Below are positions 1-7,960 of a DNA stretch of 62,264 nt, in pieces. Origin of the DNA: an uncultured Clostridia bacterium (lineage in GTDB: Bacteria > Bacillota > Clostridia > Oscillospirales > Oscillospiraceae); the NCBI GenBank assembly GCA_945877365.1, contig CAMCRV010000011.1, forward strand, positions 1 to 62,264, written 5' to 3'. The notes beneath the pieces were generated by a model, which was not told where the DNA came from, did no database searches, and worked only from the letters and a program-made list of their open reading frames with translations. How positions within the stretch are numbered: position 1 is the stretch's first letter; each line of letters opens with the position of its first letter. The translations under genes were made by a program, and so were the position numbers.

Positions 1-9
1 AATTTCCAT

Positions 10-85
10 GCAACAGCCCGGTGGGCTGTTGCGGCCGCCAGTTCAAAAACTGGCGGCAACCATACTTTTCGCCAAAGGCGAAAAG
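10..85. repeat. Array of three adjacent palindromes (hairpin array 1)
   Basis: Three perfect palindromes lie end to end: arms 10-19/23-32 (GCAACAGCCC), 34-43/48-57 (GCCGCCAGTT) and 65-73/77-85 (CTTTTCGCC). They lie just beyond the stop codon of the AEC transporter gene, so they could act as terminator or mRNA stabilising hairpins. No T-run follows. The middle palindrome (GCCGCCA...TGGCGGCAA) resembles the one at 19058-19081, which suggests a dispersed family. The element may continue beyond the window edge. Confidence 0.6.
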
Positions 86-111
86 GCAATCGAATCCCTC
101 ATCCGAAAGAC

Positions 112-1017
112 CTACATCACCATCAGCAGAACCACAATGATGGTGATGCTGATAACGATGGCAATGGAGTTGATGGCGCTGGACAATCCGGCGTCACAGC
201 CCAGCTGCCTGGTAAACACCGGGGTAGCGGAGCCGATGGGGCTGAAGGCCAGAATCACCAGCGTCTGCCGGACAACCAGATCAAAGGGCAGCAGATAATA
301 GTAGCACAGTGCCAGCACGGCGGCAATGGCATACCGGGGAACCAGCACCCGGGCGATGGTTTTGAACTGACTCTGATCTCCGGACAGCTGGAAGCCAATG
401 CCGATGACCAGCATGGCCAGAAAGGCGTTGGCGCTGCCCACGATTTCCGCAAAGGTGAGAATGGGCTTGGGCAGCGTCCAGCCCAGCAGGTTCAGAATGG
501 CCATGAGCAGATAGGTTAAAAAAGGCGGAATCTTCAAAGGCTCCTTCAGAATCTTCCCTACATTCAGCTTTCCGCCGTGAAGCAAAGACCGACCCAGACC
601 ATAGGAGCCGCCCATGCAGATGAAGCAGTTGCCGATGTCAAAAATACTGGTGGCAACCATACCCATGGGACCCAGAAAGCTCTGAATAAAGGGCGTAGAG
701 AAATTGCCGATGTTGTAGCCGGTGGTGTTCACCAGCGCAAAGACCCGATCCTCCCGGCTCTGCCCACGGGACAGCAGCCAGGCCGCCGCCATGTACAGGC
801 AGCCTCCCCCCAGACCGAAGAGCGCCAGCACCAGCAGAGCCGGATTCAGGCTCTTTCCGGAGCAGTTGGAGATGATGGCGGCAGGCAGGGTGATGCGGAT
901 GACAATTTTGGAGAGGGTGCCGAAGGCATCCGGCCCGAAGAATTCTTTTTTTCGCAGAAACCAGCCCAGTACGATGATGCCCACATAGCATCCGGCACGG
1001 GCGAGAATATCCAGCAT
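112..1017 (-). CDS. AEC-family (auxin efflux carrier-like) transporter
   Basis: Predicted 301-residue integral membrane protein, about ten hydrophobic segments and almost no soluble domain, as in the AEC family (Pfam Mem_trans). Bacterial members carry malate, malonate or other organic acids; the substrate here cannot be read. I chose the ATG at 1017 (MLDILARAG) because GGGAGG sits just upstream; the longer reading frame to 1077 would begin inside the promoter. It is transcribed divergently from a second AEC gene at 1139, from overlapping promoters, so the two may be regulated together. Confidence 0.85.
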   Translation of the reverse strand: MLDILARAGCYVGIIVLGWFLRKKEFFGPDAFGTLSKIVIRITLPAAIISNCSGKSLNPALLVLALFGLGGGCLYMAAAWLLSRGQSREDRVFALVNTTGYNIGNFSTPFIQSFLGPMGMVATSIFDIGNCFICMGGSYGLGRSLLHGGKLNVGKILKEPLKIPPFLTYLLMAILNLLGWTLPKPILTFAEIVGSANAFLAMLVIGIGFQLSGDQSQFKTIARVLVPRYAIAAVLALCYYYLLPFDLVVRQTLVILAFSPIGSATPVFTRQLGCDAGLSSAINSIAIVISITIIVVLLMVM

Positions 1018-1048
1018 GGAAAAACCTCCCATAAAAGCGATTGCAGAT

Positions 1049-1077
1049 ACTGTAGCACAGAAGGGCGAAAAATGCAA
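1049..1077 (-). promoter_or_regulatory. Sigma-A promoter for the leftward AEC gene
   Basis: On the minus strand TTGCAT (1072-1077) is followed after 17 bp by TACAGT (1049-1054), about 30 bp upstream of the start at 1017. Its -35 lies back to back with the -35 of the rightward promoter. Confidence 0.55.
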
Positions 1078-1078
1078 C

Positions 1079-1107
1079 TTGACAGTCCAATGCTTCTATG
1101 CTACCAT
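1079..1107 (+). promoter_or_regulatory. Sigma-A promoter for the rightward AEC gene
   Basis: TTGACA (1079-1084), 17-bp spacer, TACCAT (1102-1107), then GGAG at 1125-1128 and the start at 1139. The perfect -35 and exact spacing make this a good candidate. Confidence 0.6.
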
Positions 1108-1138
1108 CGAAAAAAACAAAAAAAGGAGCGATTCAGCG

Positions 1139-2077
1139 TTGGAAAAGCTCATGTCTACCCTGACGGTGATGGCGCCCATTGTGGGAGCGGTGACCTTGGG
1201 TCTTATCTCCCGGAAACGGAACTGGCTGACTGAGGCCGAGAATCGGGGCTTGCAGCAGTACGCCATCCGTATCAGCCTGCCCTGTGTGGTGTTCAATTCC
1301 TGCCTGACCATGGAGCTGAACAGCGGTGCGCTGCTGTCCATGGCCATGATTCTGCCGGTTCTGCTGGTTTGCTGCCTGTGGTCGTTCCGCGCCAGAGGGG
1401 GCAAATATCCATACCATAACCTGCCTATGCTGTTTTCGGCGCAGGAGACGGGGATGATGGGCATTCCCCTGTTTATCACCCTGTTCGGGGCTTCGGAGGC
1501 CTACCGCATGGGAGTTCTGGATCTGACCCAGGCCGTGATTGCCTACCCGGTGCTGGCTATCCTCACCGCCCCGGCAGGGGAGGATGTTTCCGCCGGGAAG
1601 ATGGCGAAAAACCTGATGAACATTCTCAAGTCCCCCTTCCTGATTATGAGCCTGCTGGGACTGTTCCTGAATCTGTGCGGAGCCCGGGAGCTGCTGGCTC
1701 GGGTGGGACTGCTAGGTGCCGTCACGGGGACGGCAGAGTTCCTGTCCCGGCCTCTGACCACGGTGATGCTCTTCAGCGTGGGCTTTACCTTCTCCCTGTC
1801 GGCGGAGAACCGCAGCCAGATTCTCAGGCTGTCTGTGGGGCATTTTCTGGCATTCGGGCTGTATGGACTGGCGGTGCAGGGGGTTCTGCTGCTGATTCCT
1901 TCCGTGGACAGCCTGACCCGTTGGGTGATGGCTCTGTACTTTACCCTTCCTTCCAGCTACCTGGCAGCAGGACTGGGAAAAAATTCCCGGGAGGGAGCCA
2001 TTGCCTCCGGCGTCAGCTCCATCACCACGGTGCTGTCCTTGCTGGCCTTCTGTGTCATCGCCGGGCTGGCGGCATAG
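1139..2077 (+). CDS. AEC-family transporter, second copy
   Basis: 312-residue polytopic membrane protein of the auxin-efflux-carrier family, a divergent paralogue of the gene at 112-1017. I place the start at the TTG at 1139, which has AAAAGGAG 10 bp upstream; the in-frame ATG at 1151 is the alternative but its ribosome site is about 22 bp away. Around ten membrane segments are evident, with a central hydrophilic loop near residues 145-160. Substrate unknown. The stop codon at 2075-2077 abuts repeat element A1, and no conventional terminator is visible before it. Confidence 0.85.
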   Translation: MEKLMSTLTVMAPIVGAVTLGLISRKRNWLTEAENRGLQQYAIRISLPCVVFNSCLTMELNSGALLSMAMILPVLLVCCLWSFRARGGKYPYHNLPMLFSAQETGMMGIPLFITLFGASEAYRMGVLDLTQAVIAYPVLAILTAPAGEDVSAGKMAKNLMNILKSPFLIMSLLGLFLNLCGARELLARVGLLGAVTGTAEFLSRPLTTVMLFSVGFTFSLSAENRSQILRLSVGHFLAFGLYGLAVQGVLLLIPSVDSLTRWVMALYFTLPSSYLAAGLGKNSREGAIASGVSSITTVLSLLAFCVIAGLAA

Positions 2078-2335
2078 GATATGCCAGTAAGCTGACAAAT
2101 TGTTATTTGGCGGCGAGTCGCCGCTGACAATGCGTTACGGACTGCGGGTAGACAATCCACATCCTTTGGGCCCCTCGACCGGAACTGCGTAGGTTATATA
2201 GAATAGACCACCACCGCAAAAACGAACCGGGCGTGCCCTAAGGATAGAAAGATTACCACCTGGGCGAAGGCTCGCATTGCCCGTGGGGGCATCCCCACAA
2301 ATTCCAATTTGTCGCTCTGCCGACTGACACCGATA
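2078..2335 (+). mobile_element. Intergenic element A1 (type A core, shared termini)
   Basis: This fills the 292-bp gap between the AEC gene and the XRE gene. The inner part (2094-2313) runs from GACAAATTG...ATTTGGCG to GGGGATGCC-like sequence and CAAATTCCAATTTGTC, and is nearly identical, in reverse, to 36530-36748. The right-hand outer part carries TTGTCG, 17 bp, GATATG, ending 35 bp before the next start codon. The left outer part is diverged where it meets the AEC stop codon. No ORF of note is inside. Strand here means reading from the GCG-type end to the GGGGATG-type end. Confidence 0.8.
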
Positions 2336-2369
2336 TGCACAACATCAATTACCAAAGGAGGGAGATTCT

Positions 2370-3170
2370 GTGGAACTTGGTGAAAAACTGCGGCTGGCTC
2401 GGATCGAGGCCAACCTGACCCAGAGCGCCCTCTGCGGCGATACCATCACCCGAAATATGCTGTCCCAGATCGAGCATGGCACCGCCCGTCCCTCCATGGC
2501 CACCCTGAAAATTCTGGCTGCCCGGCTGGGAAAGCCCATGAGCTATTTTTTAGAGGAGGATGCCCTCCTCTCCCCCAACTGCCAGCTGATGGAGCAGGCG
2601 CGGGCACTCCACGATGCCAAGCAGCCTCAGGCCGTCTTGGAAATTTTGAAGGACTACCGGGAACCGGACACCGTCTATGACCGGGAAAAAGCCCTTCTGC
2701 AGTGTCTTGCCCGGCTGGATCTGGCGCAGGATGCTCTGGCTCAGCAGCGCTGCCCCTATGCCGCCGAGCTTCTGTCTCAGGAGCTTCCGGAATCTCTCTA
2801 CTGTCGGGAGCTTCTGGATCGCCGCCGCAGTTTTCTGATGGCGCAGCTTCCCCAGCGGCACCGGAAGGCGGAGCAGGTACTTCCCTCTCTGGACGACGAG
2901 CTGATTCTCCGGGCATCGCTGGCTATAAACCGCCGGGATTTCCCCCGGGCCGGGGCGCTGCTGGAAGCCATGGAGGAAACCTCCTCCCCCAGATACTGTC
3001 TGCTCATGGGTCAGGTACTCGTGTCCCGGAAGGACTATGCCGCAGCGGCGAAGCTCCTTGGCCATGCCGAAGGGGACTTCCCAGAGCAGACCGCCCCCCT
3101 GCTGGAGCTGTGCTACCGGGAGCTGGAGGATTTCAAAATGGCCTATCACTATGCCTGCAAGCAAAAATGA
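2370..3170 (+). CDS. XRE-family transcriptional regulator with TPR-like C-terminal region
   Basis: 266 residues. The N-terminal 65 residues form a helix-turn-helix_3 domain (KLRLARIEANLTQ, recognition segment around TRNMLSQIEHG). The rest is helical with repeated Ala/Leu patterns resembling TPR repeats, as in Rgg/PlcR-type or related cytosolic regulators, which often bind a small ligand or peptide. Start is GTG at 2370, with AAAGGAGGG 8 bp upstream. No cognate peptide gene is visible. Target unknown; the nearest candidates are the AEC genes. A MITE follows directly. Confidence 0.85.
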   Translation: MELGEKLRLARIEANLTQSALCGDTITRNMLSQIEHGTARPSMATLKILAARLGKPMSYFLEEDALLSPNCQLMEQARALHDAKQPQAVLEILKDYREPDTVYDREKALLQCLARLDLAQDALAQQRCPYAAELLSQELPESLYCRELLDRRRSFLMAQLPQRHRKAEQVLPSLDDELILRASLAINRRDFPRAGALLEAMEETSSPRYCLLMGQVLVSRKDYAAAAKLLGHAEGDFPEQTAPLLELCYRELEDFKMAYHYACKQK

Positions 3171-3230
3171 CAAAGCGAAGCCCTCTGTTCAAAATGTCCT
3201 TTCAAAAGTCGAACAAAATAAAAGAAAAGC

Positions 3231-3353
3231 TGTCATTCCGAGCCATCCCGAAGGATGGCGTGGGAATCCGTTCTCCTTCTAAATGTCAACCATCCGAACA
3301 TTTCAAAGGGACGCGGATTGCCACGCCAGTGTGCGCACTGGCTCGCAATGACA
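3231..3353. mobile_element. MITE-like element with TGTCATT termini
   Basis: 123-bp element beginning TGTCATTCCGAGCCA and ending in the complement of TGTCATTGCGAGCCAG. The imperfect terminal inverted repeat extends about 45 bp on each side and includes GGCGTGG-AATCCG on both arms. It encodes nothing and lies between the XRE gene and the converging capA gene. Elements with this terminus are familiar from many gut Firmicutes genomes; that statement is from general knowledge. Confidence 0.75.
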
Positions 3354-3405
3354 GTTCTTCTATTTATGCACTTTTCTATTCGTGAGACGCCTAATACTTT
3401 GGGCA

Positions 3406-4884
3406 TCAAGGAGCCACGGTCTCGGCAGTGGTTTCTGCCTCCGTGGGCGCCTGGGTAGGCTCCGTTGCGTATTTCTCCGGGTGGAAGGCCAGATCGTAGT
3501 AGTATTCCTCCCGAGCCTCGTACTGGCCTTTCAGGTATTCCTGACAGGCTGTCAGGCCTTCGCCCACAATAGCCATGGTGCGGTCATAGGAGTTTTCCGC
3601 GGCGGTAGCATGGTATTCCTGGAAGTTCATCCAGCTGGTCCACTCGTCTCTGCGCTCCATGTCCAGGGGCATGATGTTGTACTCGTTTCCGGTGCCGTCG
3701 CTGCGGCGGTAGACCCACAGGGGCAGCAGATCCGTGCTTTCCAGATAGACGGTGCCGTCGGAATACTTGGAGAAGGTAATACTGAACAGCACGCCGTCCT
3801 CGGTATGGGCAGTAGCGATGGCGCTGAGGTTGCCCTGCCGCTGGTTGGAAACCGCGTTGCCCATGGAATAGAGGCAGACCATCTTATGATCCTCGTCGGT
3901 GGTACTGGAAATCAGATCCATGGGCTGCACCACATGGGGGTGGCCGCCGATGAGCACATCCACGCCCAGATCGCAGATCTTCTGTGCCATCTTCTTCTGG
4001 GTCTCATTGGCCTGAAGCTGGTATTCGGTGCCCCAGTGCAGATACAGGACGGTGGCTTCGGCACCGTCGGCCTTCATCTCTTCCAGCCGGGTACGCAGCT
4101 CGGCATAGAAGGTATCCAGCGCATTGTAGTCGAAGCAGTTGATGAGGGGCGCATCCTCCGCCTTCACCGGCAGGCCATTCAGCGCTACCCGGTCGGCGTT
4201 GGAGTCCGTCTCGTAGGTATAGCAGATCATGCCGATGTTGATGCCGTTGACCTCTTCCACAATATAGTGCTTATCCTCTGCATTTTCCACAATGCCCAGC
4301 GGAATCAGGCCCTTGTCCTGAATCACCTGCATGGTGCGGTGCATACCCACGGAGCTGGTATCGTAGCTGTGGTTGCTGGCGTTCAGCAGAATATCAAAGC
4401 CGGCATCCTTAGCCCCGTCCACAAGGGCATCCGGGCAGTTGAAATTAGGATAGCCGGAATAGGAATAGCCATTGTCCGTACTGCACAGGGTGGTCTCCAG
4501 GTTTGCCACCGCCAGATCCGCATCCATGGTGTACTCCGACAGATAGCGGAAAATGGATTCAAAATCATAGCTGCCGGACTTATAGCCGGTGTCGATGACG
4601 GGCTTGTGCATCAGCAGGTCACCGGTGGAGACGATGGTGGCCGTGGATACCACATGCTCAGGGGTGGGCAGGGTGGTTTCCGGAGGCTCCGTCTCCGTAG
4701 GCGCAGGGCTCACAGTCGGCAGTGTGGTCTGGGAGGTGCCGGGCTTGACCTGCACCCGCTTGTCGGTGATGTCCAGACACAGCTTGATCATCAGGGCTGT
4801 GCCGGCAATCATCAGCAGCATCAGAATGACCAGAAAAACAATCAGGCCGGTATGTCTGCGGGGGGGCTTGTTGGGATTGGGCAT
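3406..4884 (-). CDS. CapA-family metallophosphatase-like protein
   Basis: 492 residues: short Pro/Arg-rich cytosolic start, one membrane anchor at about residues 13-38, a Thr/Pro-rich linker, then a CapA/PgsA-type phosphoesterase fold with STGDLLMHKP, LNASNHSYD, LHWGTEY and GGHPHVVQP motifs carrying the expected metal-binding Asp, Asn and His residues. The C-terminus is again Thr/Glu/Pro-rich. CapA proteins are linked to poly-gamma-glutamate capsule, but no capBC genes are nearby, so the job is open. It lies 13 bp downstream of alr and is probably co-transcribed, hinting at a cell-surface role. Confidence 0.85.
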   Translation of the reverse strand: MPNPNKPPRRHTGLIVFLVILMLLMIAGTALMIKLCLDITDKRVQVKPGTSQTTLPTVSPAPTETEPPETTLPTPEHVVSTATIVSTGDLLMHKPVIDTGYKSGSYDFESIFRYLSEYTMDADLAVANLETTLCSTDNGYSYSGYPNFNCPDALVDGAKDAGFDILLNASNHSYDTSSVGMHRTMQVIQDKGLIPLGIVENAEDKHYIVEEVNGINIGMICYTYETDSNADRVALNGLPVKAEDAPLINCFDYNALDTFYAELRTRLEEMKADGAEATVLYLHWGTEYQLQANETQKKMAQKICDLGVDVLIGGHPHVVQPMDLISSTTDEDHKMVCLYSMGNAVSNQRQGNLSAIATAHTEDGVLFSITFSKYSDGTVYLESTDLLPLWVYRRSDGTGNEYNIMPLDMERRDEWTSWMNFQEYHATAAENSYDRTMAIVGEGLTACQEYLKGQYEAREEYYYDLAFHPEKYATEPTQAPTEAETTAETVAP

Positions 4885-4897
4885 AGGTTGTCCCTCC

Positions 4898-6058
4898 TTA
4901 TATGAAAGAATCTGTTAAGTAGTGAACGGCGCGGACATTTTCTCCGCCGCTGGTGTAAATTCTGGGCACCCGGCGGCTGATTCCGCACACAAACTCGTAG
5001 TTGAAGCTGTCCGCCGCAGCGGCAATTTCCTCCATGGTGATGGCTTCCTCCCCATATTTCCCCACCAGAACCACCTTGTCATTGATGGCAACATCAGGGA
5101 TATGGGTCACATCCACCATCATCTGATCCATGCAGATTCTGCCCAGAATGGGAGCCTTCTGACCCCGGATCAGCACATGGAATTTTCCGGACAGGCTTCT
5201 GCGGTAGCCGTCTGCATAGCCCACGGGGATGGTGGCCACAACGGTGGGCCTGGTGGTTTTGTAGGTGGCGCCGTAGCTGATCTCCCGCCCCGGCTCCAGC
5301 GTTTTCACATGGGTCACCCGGCTGAGCCATTGCAGGGCAGGCTCCAGCTCCAGCCGCTCCTGAGGCACCTCGTCGCTGGGATACATACCATAGGTGATGA
5401 TGCCGGAGCGAACCATCTCATAATGGGTGGAGAAATTCATAATTCCGGCGGAATTGTCCAGATGGCGGATGGGAATCTCCAAGCCTCTGTCCTTCAGCAT
5501 CCGGTCAAAGGCCACAAACCGCTCCTCCTGAGCCCGGGAGCGTTCCAGATCCGCAGCATCAGCGGTAGCGAAGTGGCTGAACAGTCCCTCAATCCGCAGT
5601 CCCGGCAGCTTGGCAATGGCGGCGCAAATGTCGGCATCCGCCTCGGTGGCCTGAAAGCCGATCCGGCTCATGCCGGTATCCACCGCGATATGCAGGGGCG
5701 CAATGACTCCCTCCTGCTGGGCAGCCTGAGACAGAGCCACGGCATCCTCATACCGGTAAATGGTAGGGCGGATGGCGTTGCGGACTACCACCGGGAAGGT
5801 GGGCACCGGGGTGTGGCCCAAAATCAGAATCGGGGTTTCCAGTCCTGCCTGCCGCAGCTCCATGGCCTCCAAAATGGAACTGACACCAAAAAAGGCACAT
5901 TTTTTTTGCAGCAGCCGGGCAATCTGAACCGCGCCGTGACCATAGGCATCCGCCTTGATCACCGCCAGAATGGGCACGCCCACCTTCTGCCGAACCCGGT
6001 CAATATTCCGTTCGATGGCATCCAGGTCGATTTTCACCCGGGTATTGTCGTAATACAA
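4898..6058 (-). CDS. alr: Alanine racemase
   Basis: 386 residues, normal for the family. A PLP-dependent enzyme interconverting L- and D-alanine to supply D-Ala for peptidoglycan. The PLP lysine is in VIKADAYGHG near the N-terminus and the catalytic tyrosine in REISYGATY near residue 260; the barrel plus C-terminal beta domain are complete. The start is the TTG at 6058 (MYYDNTRVKI); its ribosome site (GCGAGATGA) is weak and no better start is in frame. Upstream of capA in a likely two-gene operon. Confidence 0.93.
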   Translation of the reverse strand: MYYDNTRVKIDLDAIERNIDRVRQKVGVPILAVIKADAYGHGAVQIARLLQKKCAFFGVSSILEAMELRQAGLETPILILGHTPVPTFPVVVRNAIRPTIYRYEDAVALSQAAQQEGVIAPLHIAVDTGMSRIGFQATEADADICAAIAKLPGLRIEGLFSHFATADAADLERSRAQEERFVAFDRMLKDRGLEIPIRHLDNSAGIMNFSTHYEMVRSGIITYGMYPSDEVPQERLELEPALQWLSRVTHVKTLEPGREISYGATYKTTRPTVVATIPVGYADGYRRSLSGKFHVLIRGQKAPILGRICMDQMMVDVTHIPDVAINDKVVLVGKYGEEAITMEEIAAAADSFNYEFVCGISRRVPRIYTSGGENVRAVHYLTDSFI

Positions 6059-6157
6059 GCCGTATCATCTCGCTTAGACATAGTTTTTTAGATTCTACCA
6101 CAAATCCCGGAAAAAGTAAACCGAAAAACCATGCAAACCCGCGGTGTTCACAGAAAT

Positions 6158-6191
6158 ATAAAAAACCGGAGAGGAAAACTTCCTCTCCGGC
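6158..6191 (-). terminator. Rho-independent terminator of the phosphoribosyltransferase gene
   Basis: 10-bp stem CCGGAGAGGA (6166-6175/6181-6190) with a T-run on the minus strand, 19 bp after the stop codon. Confidence 0.85.
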
Positions 6192-6209
6192 AATTTTAAA
6201 AAGATACAA

Positions 6210-6764
6210 TCAGGCCATAACGGTTCCATCGGGGTGGAACAGAGGCAGCTTTTCCAGATAGATGAGGTCGGGACGCTCCTGAGCGTCGCCCTCGGCAAGA
6301 ATCGCCATGCGGCCGCAAATCTGTCCCCCGGCCTTCTCCACCAGGGCTTCCAGCGCCTTCAGGCTCTCGCCGGTGGAGATCACATCGTCCACCACCAGAA
6401 TCCGCTTGCCCTGCATCAGAGCTGCATCGGCACCGTCCAGATAGAGCTTCTGCTCCTTGGCGGTGGTGATGGACTGGACGCTGACGCTGAAAATGTCCCG
6501 CATATACAGCTTGGGACCCTTCCGGGCCAGGATGTACTTGGCATCGCCGTGCTGACGGGCCATCTCGTGGGCCAGCGGAATGCCCTTGGCCTCTGCGGTG
6601 ATGATGTAGTCATACTCCGGTGCCTTCTTCAGCAGCTCCCGGGCGCAGGCTACGGTAAGCTCCTGATCACCGAAAATCACAAAACCGGCAATGGAAAGGG
6701 TGTCGTTTACAGGGCAGATGGGCAGCTGCCGCTGCAGACCTGCCACATTCATGGTATAATACAT
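6210..6764 (-). CDS. Phosphoribosyltransferase family protein (adenine PRTase-like)
   Basis: 184 residues. A type I phosphoribosyltransferase with the PRPP-binding loop ILVVDDVISTGES near residues 123-135 and an upstream TAEAKGIPLAHE substrate-side motif, like Apt. It probably transfers ribose-phosphate from PRPP to a purine base, in salvage or regulation; base specificity is not certain because a second PRTase class (xpt, pyrE-like) shares these features. Start at 6764 (MYYTMNV) has GGAGGG upstream; the in-frame extension runs into repeat B1. Monocistronic, with its own terminator. Confidence 0.85.
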   Translation of the reverse strand: MYYTMNVAGLQRQLPICPVNDTLSIAGFVIFGDQELTVACARELLKKAPEYDYIITAEAKGIPLAHEMARQHGDAKYILARKGPKLYMRDIFSVSVQSITTAKEQKLYLDGADAALMQGKRILVVDDVISTGESLKALEALVEKAGGQICGRMAILAEGDAQERPDLIYLEKLPLFHPDGTVMA

Positions 6765-6800
6765 GGGAAAACCCTCCTTCTCTTTTTTCCGTTTCGTGCT

Positions 6801-7007
6801 GATCGGGCTAAAGCAGCAGCGAGACAAGTTGGAATTTGTGGGGATGTCCAAAGCCTCCCCTTACACAGGGGAGGTGGCAAAAATCTATTGATTTTTGCCG
6901 GAGGGGTTGTCAATCCCCCAGTCAGCTTCGCTGACAGCCCCCTTTACACAAGGGGGCCTTTGACCTCGCCAAATTCCAATTTATCTCTCTGCTGAGTCAG
7001 TCCGATC
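6801..7007 (-). mobile_element. Intergenic element B1 (type B core, short form)
   Basis: 207-bp member of the shared-termini family, filling most of the 366-bp gap between the PRTase and mscS genes. The left end has GACAAGTTGGAATTTGTGGGGATG, the right end CGCCAAATTCCAATTTATC. The core is a run of hairpins: CCTCCCC...GGGGAGG, GGCAAAAATC...GATTTTTGCC, GTCAGC...GCTGAC and CCCCCTT...AAGGGGG. It lacks the roughly 67-bp module found in B2 and B3. The left outer end is 37 bp from the PRTase start and reads TTGTCT, 17 bp, GATCAG towards it. Confidence 0.8.
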
Positions 7008-7074
7008 TGCATTTACAGTTTTATTATACTCTGCGCCCCAAAAATGTCAAGGGACTGCAAATCCCTTCTTTCCC

Positions 7075-7103
7075 TTGCCTTTTTGGCTCATTGGGGCTAT
7101 AAT
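7075..7103 (+). promoter_or_regulatory. Sigma-A promoter of mscS
   Basis: TTGCCT (7075-7080), 17-bp spacer, perfect TATAAT (7098-7103), followed by AAAGGAAGG and the mscS start at 7131. Confidence 0.75.
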
Positions 7104-7130
7104 ACCGAAAAAGAAAGGAAGGATTTGCCC

Positions 7131-7922
7131 ATGAAACAGCTTTATTCTGTTATCCGGCAGAACACCGTTCTGAACCGGATCTTCTTCGCCGTGATTCTGC
7201 TCTGCGCCGGAATTCTGGTTATCCGGGTCATTCTGACCATTCTGCGCAGAGCCCTGCAAAAATCAAACCTCGCCAATGGAGCTCACCGCCTGATCTCCTC
7301 TCTGGCAAGCGTTGCCCTGTATGTGCTGCTGGGGCTGATTGTGGCCTCCTCCCTGGGCATCGATGTGACGGGCATCGTGGCTCTGGCCAGTGTGCTGACC
7401 CTGTCGGTTTCTCTGGCGCTGCAAAATATGCTGGCCAATGTCATCGGCGGCTTTACCCTGCTTTCCACCCATCCCTTCCGCGCCGGGGACTTTGTGGAGA
7501 TTGCAGGCCAGTCCGGCACCGTGCAGGAGATCAACATGAGCTACACCACCCTGCTGACCCCGGACAACAAGCAGATTTCCATTCCCAACAGCGCCGTGGT
7601 GGCCGCCCAGATTGTCAACTACACCAGCGCCGGAACCCGCCGGGTGGAAATCCCTGTCAACGCCGGCTATACTGCCCCGGTGCAGAAGGTTCTGGACGCG
7701 CTGGTGCAGGCCGGAACCGCGGACAATGTACTGCTGAGCCCGGCCCCCTCCGCTGTCATCACCGGCTACGGCGACAGTGCCATTGGCTATTGCCTCCGGG
7801 TGTGGGTCAAGGCCGAGGACTACTGGGATGTGTACTACGCCCTCCAGCAGCGAATCAAGGAGGTATTCGACCAGCAGGAAATCGAGATGACCTATCCCCA
7901 TCTGAATATCCACATGAAGTAA
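7131..7922 (+). CDS. mscS: Small-conductance mechanosensitive channel (MscS family)
   Basis: 263 residues, close to the size of a minimal MscS. Three N-terminal membrane helices (about 15-35, 50-78, 83-110), the last being the Gly/Ala-rich pore helix (ASVLTLSVSLALQNMLANVIGG), then the beta domain (FRAGDFVEIAGQSGTVQEI) and an alpha/beta C-terminal domain. Homoheptameric membrane channel releasing solutes on hypo-osmotic shock. Start at 7131 has AAAGGAAGG upstream and a consensus promoter. Single-gene unit ending in a bidirectional terminator shared with metQ. Confidence 0.93.
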   Translation: MKQLYSVIRQNTVLNRIFFAVILLCAGILVIRVILTILRRALQKSNLANGAHRLISSLASVALYVLLGLIVASSLGIDVTGIVALASVLTLSVSLALQNMLANVIGGFTLLSTHPFRAGDFVEIAGQSGTVQEINMSYTTLLTPDNKQISIPNSAVVAAQIVNYTSAGTRRVEIPVNAGYTAPVQKVLDALVQAGTADNVLLSPAPSAVITGYGDSAIGYCLRVWVKAEDYWDVYYALQQRIKEVFDQQEIEMTYPHLNIHMK

Positions 7923-7955
7923 AAATCAGGTGCCTTTTAGGCACCTGATTTTTTA
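7923..7955. terminator. Bidirectional terminator between mscS and metQ
   Basis: Perfect stem ATCAGGTGCC/GGCACCTGAT with A-run before and T-run after, placed between two converging genes. Confidence 0.9.
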
Positions 7956-7960
7956 TGATC

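Noticed and set aside
10..85. CRISPR array at the window start or at 19032-19104
   Set aside because: The repeated units are palindromes of different sequence, not constant repeats with spacers.
2345..2539. Minus-strand ORF opposite the XRE gene start
   Set aside because: Antisense of the helix-turn-helix region, no ribosome site.
3382..4905. 507-codon open frame on the plus strand opposite capA
   Set aside because: It is the antisense of a clear CapA-family gene; the translation is Gly/His/Val-rich without domain patterns, and the start lacks a ribosome site.
6000..6298. Short minus-strand ORFs between alr and the PRTase
   Set aside because: They overlap the PRTase terminator and the 3' end of the PRTase gene in another frame.
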